The notes beneath the pieces are model-generated. The model was not told the DNA's origin. It saw only the letters and a program-made list of their open reading frames with translations, and searched no databases. The translations under genes were made by a program, and so were the position numbers. From a bacterium (lineage in GTDB: Bacteria; Actinomycetota; Acidimicrobiia; Spongiisociales; UBA5794), in contig JAAETI010000280.1 in NCBI GenBank assembly GCA_024228555.1, positions 1 through 57,767 on the forward strand: a DNA stretch of 57,767 bases, in the 5' to 3' direction. Below are positions 55,201 to 57,767 of this stretch, piece by piece (the first letter of the stretch is position 1; the number at the start of each line of letters is the position of its first letter).

Positions 55201-57039
55201 CGAGCTCATTCCGTCCGGAAGGAACTCGTCAAGTTGCACGTCATATGTGATGACGACGATCTGCCCAGGAACGATCGGGCCAAGATCGTAGCCGCCCTCG
55301 TCAAACGGAAATGGGGTAACGCCCGCATCGGCGAGATTCCCACCATCGACGGAGGACGTGCCAGGGACATAGGTCGTGTAGGGATCGAGGACATCGTCGA
55401 ACATGGCGGGGTTTATCGATGCCGTGCCGTCGTTGCGAATGGTGACTGTGTAGGTAATGAACTCTCCAGCATCCAACACACCGTTTCCGTTGGTGTCTCC
55501 GGACAGAGACCCAATCTTGCCAAGGGCGACCAGAAGCAATGGCACGACCGCGGTGCCCAGGTCGATGGCTGGGGAGCCGCCGGAGGCCGTATCGGGGTCC
55601 TGGCCGTAGGCGACGGCGATACGGGTTCCGTCCAACGTGTACACCTTGAGCCCGGTTTGGTCCGAGTCGTTCGTGTCGTAGAGCAGCTCCATCTGGTAGG
55701 CCACCACCGGAATGAGAACGTCATAGTGGGCGCCGTTCGCATCGGTCAGCGCACCGGTGGTCGGGTCACCGTCGTAGTCAACGTACAGATCCGTCGCACC
55801 CTCAGCGGTAACCCAGACTGGACTGCTGTTCTCAGTCGCAGGGTCGTTGCTACCCGGTCCCCAACCGACAACGGCTGCGGTTGAGAGCCTGGTCTCCGGA
55901 ACGAGGGTGAATCCCCAGTCTGAAGCCGTGTCGTCGTAGTCGACTACGACAGTGGCATAGAACTCGGTGGCGGCGCTGAATCGGGCTCCACTGGCTGGCA
56001 TTTGGTAGGTGGCGACATCCTTGGAGGCGACGCTCACCGCCGTTGAACCACCCTCGTAGTCAACAGTGACATCGAGCTGGCTGCCCGTCGGGTTGTACAG
56101 GACTACTACAGAGGGACCGTCGGTTGTCGATGTGCCCACCGGGTTGAAGTAGCTGTCTGCCCAGTCAGTAGTCGGAAGCAGCGCATACCAGCGGCCGGCG
56201 TACGTTGCCCCTACATCACCAGTTAGAAGGTCAACCTGAATCGGCCCGGTGGCGGCAATCGTGGCACTCTGGTCCAGACCAGCGACGAGCTGCGACGCCC
56301 CGGCGCCGAGCGTGAACGTCTGATCCACGATGGTGTCGCCGTCGGCATCGATTGAAACGGTTGTGCCTGCATGGGCAGCCATGATCGAAGCAGCCGTGTA
56401 TTCGAAGTTTTGGCCGAGCGCAGAATCTTCGCCCATCGGGACTTCATAGGAGGTGCCCCAAGCGTCGGTTGGATAGACCTCGACCGCTCCTGCGAGCAAA
56501 GTGCCCGGGTCGAGCGCCCAGCCCGCACGGGTGACTGCGACCGGACCGGTGGCCCCGATCCGGTCGCCGCCGTCGTAGAAGACGTCCACCGGGTCGCGAG
56601 GGTTGGCAAACACGTCGTTGATAAGGGCTGCGTTGTCACCGGCTCCGAAAGTGTCGCAAACGTCGGCAAGACAGCCCGGAGGTGCTCCATTGGCGAACAC
56701 ACTGTCTCCCCAAATCTCGGTGCTGGCCTGCGCCGGGTTCGACAGGTTGAGCTCATAGCCGTCTTCCCAGTGGTCGTAGTAGACGATGGTGCCGTCCACG
56801 GCACTGGTGACAGAGATCACTGTGTGCACGGTTTCGTGGGTGGACGCATACAGCGCAAGCGAACCGCCGCGGATGTCTTCCTCGGGCAACGGGACGATGT
56901 AGGTCTCCACTGTTGGTGGCCCCGCCTCGGCTGAGGCAAGCTGCGCACCAGGAATATCGAAAGGAAGTATCGAGGCAATGAGAACGAACGCAGCAAGCAA
57001 CGCGCTACGTCGAGGGGTCCGCCGTTTGTAATTGTGCAT
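43285..57039 (-). CDS. Giant LPXTG-anchored repeat surface protein (4584 aa)
   Basis: Predicted cell-wall protein built from beta-sandwich repeats, probably an adhesin or surface-layer fibre. From the ATG at 57039: Sec signal (about residues 1-39); an N-terminal beta-rich domain (to about 500); a first repeat-like domain with a Ca-type loop DTNGNGVLDAGE; a DUF11-like domain interrupted by a jelly-roll insertion; eleven type A repeats of about 118 residues; thirteen type B repeats averaging 134 residues; two C-type repeats; an SdrD_B-like domain (SGAVWNDEDGDGLADPAEDG); a last DUF11 domain; then LPYTG, a membrane span and a basic tail, the sortase sorting signal. No sortase gene is in the window. 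No frameshift is seen. It starts about 50 bases after a structured leader. Confidence 0.95.
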   Translation of the reverse strand: MHNYKRRTPRRSALLAAFVLIASILPFDIPGAQLASAEAGPPTVETYIVPLPEEDIRGGSLALYASTHETVHTVISVTSAVDGTIVYYDHWEDGYELNLSNPAQASTEIWGDSVFANGAPPGCLADVCDTFGAGDNAALINDVFANPRDPVDVFYDGGDRIGATGPVAVTRAGWALDPGTLLAGAVEVYPTDAWGTSYEVPMGEDSALGQNFEYTAASIMAAHAGTTVSIDADGDTIVDQTFTLGAGASQLVAGLDQSATIAATGPIQVDLLTGDVGATYAGRWYALLPTTDWADSYFNPVGTSTTDGPSVVVLYNPTGSQLDVTVDYEGGSTAVSVASKDVATYQMPASGARFSAATEFYATVVVDYDDTASDWGFTLVPETRLSTAAVVGWGPGSNDPATENSSPVWVTAEGATDLYVDYDGDPTTGALTDANGAHYDVLIPVVAYQMELLYDTNDSDQTGLKVYTLDGTRIAVAYGQDPDTASGGSPAIDLGTAVVPLLLVALGKIGSLSGDTNGNGVLDAGEFITYTVTIRNDGTASINPAMFDDVLDPYTTYVPGTSSVDGGNLADAGVTPFPFDEGGYDLGPIVPGQIVVITYDVQLDEFLPDGMSSIVNNAQLNSVGISVEGTSVHPVFDPYLDVAKTSDVPISGAIPGDTITYSIVVENTSNTPQDQFTIADAVPLGTTYVAESTVVVGSVTTTVTYADDMESGGYGGSTGSVLWGPDWTEINESDGVNSGDERIITNGSSLVLRVQDNDGGGEGVSRAINLAGYDTATLSFDFARSGFDNTNDYVVLEATDGGGGWDQLGIWEGPGSDPAFLPTSHSLDAYLTAGAAIRFVTSSNLGGSDRFMIDNVVISASTIDPETRTNASADPAPLADGASPNLLTPADPFSLDPGETMTITYQVEVANPLVVDITELTNTVYAASEQQPVFTTASVTDPIAFPELSLSKGLLGNADEDVSGDVTIGDTLTYQFIAENTGDTDLVDVAVTDPMPGLSALSCLPLQPAALAMGESLTCTATYQVVQGDVNASRIDNVATATAVDPADRPVSDIAAETVPINPVPAVTLAKSLQTDIAGTVAGDTFDYDFSVTNTGNVDLTDVVVTDPLLGGVVGCPQTTLSPNESMTCAASYTVTQSDVDDGQVANTATVTAVDPTGDPVTDDDDELAILEQNPSIDLTKALQGNADEDGTGSVSLADTLTYRFVATNDGNVTLNAVGLTDPLPGLGPLSCIPTPGSSLLPGEQMVCTATYEVTQSDVNAGVIENTATVVGTAVTGADVTDQASESVSTSQDPSITLSKSFIANADEDVSGDVSLSDTLTYRFDVVNDGNVSLTVVTITDPLPGMSVFSCGADTLPVTMIPGGTISCTATYTVTQPDVDAGRIDNTATATGFQPNGLPISDSDDEVVFPDRNPSIDLTKTLLSNADEDGSGDVSLGDTITYRFVAENDGDVGLDNVGISDPLPGLSPLGCTPAPGSSLAPTAAMTCTATYVVTQADVDAGEILNTGTANGDDSGGGGAVTDQDSVTVSTAQNPSINIVKSFTTNTDEDGSADVSLGDTLTYEMVVQNSGDVTLSNIAVDDPLTGGPVACPLPTLAPGASMTCTTTYAVLQTDIDAGSISNTATVTADEPGGNPLTDTDDELIGPPQNPSIVLLKTLLDNADDDGSGDLSVGDTLTYQFAATNDGDVTLGLVTITDPKPGLSPLSCAPVAGSSLATGDTMTCTASYAVTQFDVDDGVIDNTGSVAAERPGGDPGDPGDDVSDDDDHSVVIPAEPAIDLTKTMSGNADDDGSGDVSVGDTLSYEFVVQNVGNVTLATVAVADPLVGTVSCPVATLAPGASTTCTAAHVVDLADADAGFVINTATATGTDPHGTDVSDDDAVATPVVVNPTISLIKTLQTNADEDGSGGISIGDTLTYGFVATNDGDVTLSAVRITDPLAGLSALSCAPSQPASLAPGETITCSATYTVTQLNIDQGQILNTATAQGLAPDSTLVSDQDSVAVSIYQNASISLHKFVADNADEDVSGGITRDDTLTYQFVATNTGNVTLAAASISDPLSGLSALACNPAQPAVLVPGATLVCTAEYSVTQADLDAAAISNTATVNAVDPNSTPVTDTDGVVTPIEGSPSILLDKYLAGNADEDGTGDISLGDTLTYGFNVENTGDVTLTGVTVTDPMPSLGPISCVPAQGTTLAPGATMSCTADYTVTATDTAGGQIENTATVVGLAPAGTPTSDDDTETLFTAQADISLFKSVSDSNPNVGDPVVFIISIVNDGPDTATNLVVSDHLPAGLSYENGSIAGGNAQDDASLPTLSWSIDAMASGATTNLTYTAVVATPTGVPDEYENVAEVTASDTLDPDSTPDNDDGDQSEDDEDSAQIVPQSADLSLVKTVSDSTPNVGDTVVFTITVDNAGTDDATGVAVTDVVPAGFGTIANASHSGVIAGTTVTWTGLAVAAGGSIALTFEAVVNAPPGSYENVAQISATDQLDPDSTPGNDDGDQSEDDEDAVTVAPQQADLEIAKSVSIATPNVGDSITFTVAVTNAGPSDASGVDVVDVVPDGYNAITAISHGGAAVGATITWSGLSVPSGATVALTFDVVVDAPTGAPGEYRNTAQVTASDQFDPDSTPGNDDGDQSEDDEDEAVATPQVADLSLVKAVSDTTPLVDEVITFTLTINNAGPDAATGVAVSDQVPNGYTSIANVSDSGTVVGSVVSWSGLTVPAGGSVSVTFDAAVVAPPAAYINMAEVTASDQFDPDSTPGNDDGNQSEDDEDNVGLTPTRSDLELVKTVSDPVPNVGDTVTFTIRVANQGPDDATGIQVTDVIPAGYSAASAISAGGSLAGSVISWTGLAASSGDSVVLTFDAVVDEPTGVVDEYLNTAQVADTDQFDPDSSPGNDDGDQSEDDEDSALVAPRQADLELVKSVPTTTPNVGDVITFTLSVSNKGANTATGVLVSDSLPSGYSYQAGSIAGGDIQNAAGNPDLTWSIGAILPGETVDLTFAAAVLVGTGVTDEFRNTAEIADVDQFDPDSSPGNDDGDQSEDDEDFAIVAPQRIDLSLAKTVSDPAPNVGSDVTFTIRVTNAGPDDATGVAVADTVPNGYSAPFAISNGGGAAGSIVSWSGLTIPAGWYLDLTFMVTVDSPSADYMNVAEVTAADQHDTDSTPGNDDGDQSEDDEDAAAVAPQVIDLSLQKTISDSNANVGQTVTFNVTVTNEGPDDATGVSIADTVPAGFAGVDAISTGGIETGSTITWSGLAIAAGSSVVLSFDADVMAPTGPADEYRNVAEVVAATQFDVDSTPGNDDGDQSEDDEDSAVATPPVADLRLVKSVSDANPGVGGVVTYTVTVTNDGPADATGVAVADGVPAGLTGITAISGGGTFAASTITWSGFSVPAGSSVPFTFDATVLAPTGASGEYVNTAQVVAGDQFDPDSVPNNDDGDQSEDDEDSAQVSPREIDLSLAKTVSAATPNVGDTVTFTLRVANAGPDDATGVAIEDSVPAGYAAISGVTAGGIVAGSTVTWNSIDIAAGAYVDLSFDAAVAAPPADHVNIAEVVAADQYDSDSAPNNDDGDQSEDDEDNALVVPQQVDLSLVKSVSDPTPNVGDTVVFTISLHNAGPDVATAVTVTDSLPSGFVYNAGSIGGGDSRDAAGDPTLVWSVTSLASGAGVDLTFAATVAAPSGAPGEFVNTAEVTAVDQFDSDSVPGNDDGDQSEDDEDAAAVVPRIIDLSLAKSVSDPTPNVGDTVSFTITVGNDGPSDASDVAIVDTLPAGLTDVSNISAGGTEVGGQVTWAGIAVASGGSLTLTFDALVAAPVGGPNEYRNVAEVTAATQHDTDSTPGNDDGDQSEDDESNSAVVPQQADLSVTKDVDEVAPVAGSTVLFSIVVANDGPGSATGVTVVDELPSGFVAATAISNGGVLAGSTITWSGLTIAAGSAITLTFEVTVATPTGTSGEFLNVAQIVGVDQFDPDSTPDNDDGDQSEDDEDSAAVTPAVLGLAKSVGSVVNHGDGTYSVSYLLTVENLGDVVIDDLELFDDVAAQFAALDARDFSASDGALLANPAWDGTGSVNMMVAGQKLDPGEIGTIYLAMTVTPGADIGPHENVAYVAGLTPTDGPVGDDSTDGIDPDVDGDDDDGTVDEDDVPDEDTPTPVSFAEAPLLGVAKTVSADPVGNGDGSYNLTYTVAVENFGDVALNGIQVTDNLAATFELATSWELRSIDSDSLTVSPTYDGDADTQLLVGSDTLIVGEIATIQIRVTVTPGSELGPHRNSAIATGRSPVGTGVTDVSQDGVDPDPDGNGDPADNNDPTPVAFPALGGVSGAVWNDEDGDGLADPAEDGIPDVTVQLIDPGPDGNVGSADDVLISISTTAADGSYSFDDVPAGNYVVLVDRSTLPWVVQNTFDPDGVLDGMTDVVVVSGEVSADNDFGYVGQFNVSLVKTAVGEAELDSPIDFLITVTNAGPATALGPVTVVDVVPEELSVVAAHGDRWDCAVQDRAIECVLDGDLTMGVSAAISVETMVIAQVDNDIVNTAEVTVTGPVPELDLSDNADSATVPVGELPYTGSDLLRFAVIGLLLLAAGAALVAITGRRQSSST
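43384..43398 (-). other. Sortase motif LPYTG of the giant protein
   Basis: LPYTG is followed by a hydrophobic span (about 22 residues) and the basic tail GRRQSSST, the three-part sorting signal for covalent attachment to peptidoglycan by a class A- or E-type sortase. Confidence 0.9.
43775..44125 (-). other. SdrD_B-like domain of the giant protein
   Basis: The segment opens SGAVWNDEDGDGLADPAEDG and continues with a GSYSFDDVPAGNYVV turn, the Cna-B/SdrD_B pattern of a prealbumin-like sandwich with a calcium-type Asp loop. It sits as a stalk module just before the final DUF11 domain and the cell-wall anchor. Confidence 0.8.
45085..50310 (-). repeat. Thirteen type B (DUF11) repeats in the giant gene
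   Basis: The block is 1742 codons, thirteen repeats averaging exactly 134 residues. Each runs from a (A/I/V)DLSLVKxVSD strand through NVGDTVxFTIxVxNxGPDDATGV to a linker that is almost invariant: DxDSxPxNDDGDQSEDDED. Individual copies have diverged elsewhere, but the acidic linker is strongly kept in amino acids and nearly so in DNA. The regular spacing suggests an extended, Ca-stabilised stalk. Confidence 0.9.
50311..54204 (-). repeat. Eleven type A repeats in the giant gene
   Basis: Eleven repeats averaging 118 residues, most starting near NPSIDLTKxL and containing NADEDGSGDVSLGDTLTY, then SLxPGxxxxCTATYxVTQxDVDAG and an NTATV strand. The NADEDGSGDVS segment resembles a Ca-binding Asp loop. 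Nearly every copy has two Cys at the same spacing (about 20 residues apart, SCxP ... TCTATY), absent from type B repeats, which suggests one disulfide per repeat. Confidence 0.9.
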
Positions 57040-57090
57040 CGTGGTCTCGGTCCTCGGGAGGAGATTCACGGCTACACAGTCGGCCAACGC

Positions 57091-57240
57091 CTGGCAATGT
57101 TTAGATGTCGTAAGTGCCAGGGGAACGCGCCAGCGATCGCTCTCCCCACCATTGAGAGCGACCGCTTCTTGGCCCGCCACGCCCCGTTTCCGGGGAGTTC
57201 TTGTGATGTTGATTACCTATCGGCATCGCGGGCCAAGAAG
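57091..57240 (-). promoter_or_regulatory. Structured leader of the giant surface-protein gene
   Basis: Four stems lie in the 218-bp gap. A perfect 13-bp inverted repeat (57165-57177 with 57228-57240) encloses a CCCCG/CGGGG hairpin (57182-57195); next come an 8-bp hairpin (57137-57144/57154-57161) and a 6-bp stem (57091-57096/57115-57120), then about 50 bases to the ATG. The array could be a cis-regulatory RNA or, for the 13-bp pair, an operator or a terminator of the upstream gene. I could match it to no known riboswitch class. Confidence 0.5.
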
Positions 57241-57257
57241 TTAAAAGTGGGAGGGGA

Positions 57258-57767
57258 TCAATCGCCCACCACAAGGAATGACCAGTCACCGTCCTCGTAG
57301 ATCCCGGTGCGGTATCCGATGTAGGCACCGAAGGACTCAAACCCGGCAAAGTCGTCATCGTCGTACAGCGGCCGCAGGGCTTCCTTGTCTTCCTCGGGCA
57401 CGGTGTTCCAGCCGCCATCGTGTGCGGCTGCGGCCGGCCAGATGTAGAGGACCCGACCATCTACCTCGGTCGTGCCATACGGCATGTTGAGAATCTGCAT
57501 CAGGGAGTGCATCGGTGCGTAGCCTTCTCCCTCCTCGTACGTCCATAGCTCTTCGGCATCTTCACCACCGAACCCTGCGGCGAAGTTGTCCGGCGAGATC
57601 GCGGCGAGATCCTCGAACCAGCAGCGTGAGCCAAATAGCATGATCTGGCCAAGGGTCTGGATGACGGGCTCCGGGACGCCGGCGGTATCGACATCGGGGA
57701 AGAAGCGAGCACCGGAACAGGTGTCGCCCGGGTCGGTGACCGCTTCTGTGGTTTGGGTGGCTGCGTC
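57258..57767 (-). CDS. Partial gene for a secreted or lipid-anchored protein (5' end outside the window)
   Basis: The frame is open to the window edge, giving at least 169 residues. The visible start is a low-complexity Thr/Ala stretch, DAATQTTEAVTDPG, typical of the linker after a lipoprotein or signal anchor, then a compact domain starting TCSGARFFPDVD with a few Trp and Tyr, two Cys, and many acidic residues, ending in GDWSFLVVGD. I recognise no family. It lies upstream of, and is co-directional with, the giant surface protein, separated by 218 bp of structured sequence. The ATG at 57641 is internal, not the start. Confidence 0.7.
   Translation of the reverse strand, partial: DAATQTTEAVTDPGDTCSGARFFPDVDTAGVPEPVIQTLGQIMLFGSRCWFEDLAAISPDNFAAGFGGEDAEELWTYEEGEGYAPMHSLMQILNMPYGTTEVDGRVLYIWPAAAAHDGGWNTVPEEDKEALRPLYDDDDFAGFESFGAYIGYRTGIYEDGDWSFLVVGD

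Noticed and set aside
57091-57240. Known cyclic-di-GMP riboswitch in the leader of the giant gene
   Set aside because: The conserved bases of the GEMM class, as I know them, are absent; only the presence of stems is supported.

Overview
The window reads as a chromosomal segment of a moderately GC-rich actinobacterium, most likely from the Acidimicrobiia or a neighbouring deep lineage. This is inferred from gene content; no database search was possible. The pointers are the NucS/EndoMS mismatch endonuclease, two luciferase-like F420-type oxidoreductases plus a Ddn-like deazaflavin enzyme, an Eis-type acetyltransferase, a PduO-type cobalamin adenosyltransferase with an acyl-CoA mutase, SUF iron-sulfur assembly, several leaderless-looking promoters, and an LPXTG-anchored giant surface protein. 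I see no phage, IS element, CRISPR array, rRNA or tRNA.

Layout. 17-10083 (minus): an eight-gene run, lpdA, dlaT-like E2, a fused lipB-lipA, an M24 peptidase, tkt, a small membrane protein, a cobalamin adenosyltransferase and pepA; the pepB/dlaT/lipB/lipA neighbourhood of mycobacteria is recognisable in it. 10196-14788: a tiny membrane ORF with an alpha/beta hydrolase, an amidohydrolase with a 67-aa partner, a lipoprotein, and the large subunit of a B12-dependent acyl-CoA mutase whose substrate residues look like isobutyryl-CoA mutase. 14882-16870 (plus): DsbB-like protein and two tandem membrane-anchored thioredoxin-fold proteins. 16877-22652: acyl-CoA dehydrogenase, MBL hydrolase, F420-type oxidoreductase, sufC1-sufS-sufU and a Ddn-like protein. 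22653-27816 (minus): pncB, MFS transporter, fumC and a sirtuin. 27813-32340 (minus): sufD, Rieske ferredoxin, a second sufC and three membrane proteins, running without a break into the sirtuin. 32548-38966: M23 peptidase, family 5 uracil-DNA glycosylase, DUF4015 lipoprotein, a sigma factor, a methyltransferase and NucS. 38997-43288: sufB, a 305-bp intergenic region with a candidate structured RNA, a small Rossmann protein, Eis and a second F420-type oxidoreductase. 43285-57039 (minus): one 4584-aa repeat-built, sortase-anchored surface protein, preceded by a structured leader and a partial secreted-protein gene that runs off the window.

The SUF machinery is complete but split over three loci, with two SufC ATPases; it supplies clusters to LipA, the Rieske protein and the uracil-DNA glycosylase, all encoded nearby. 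The lipoylation cluster builds and uses the lipoyl arm of the E2 next door. The most unusual items are the LipB-LipA fusion, the tandem perfect hairpins at 25491-25590, the three-way-junction structure at 40512-40620, the acyl-CoA mutase residue signature, and the giant surface protein with its folded leader.
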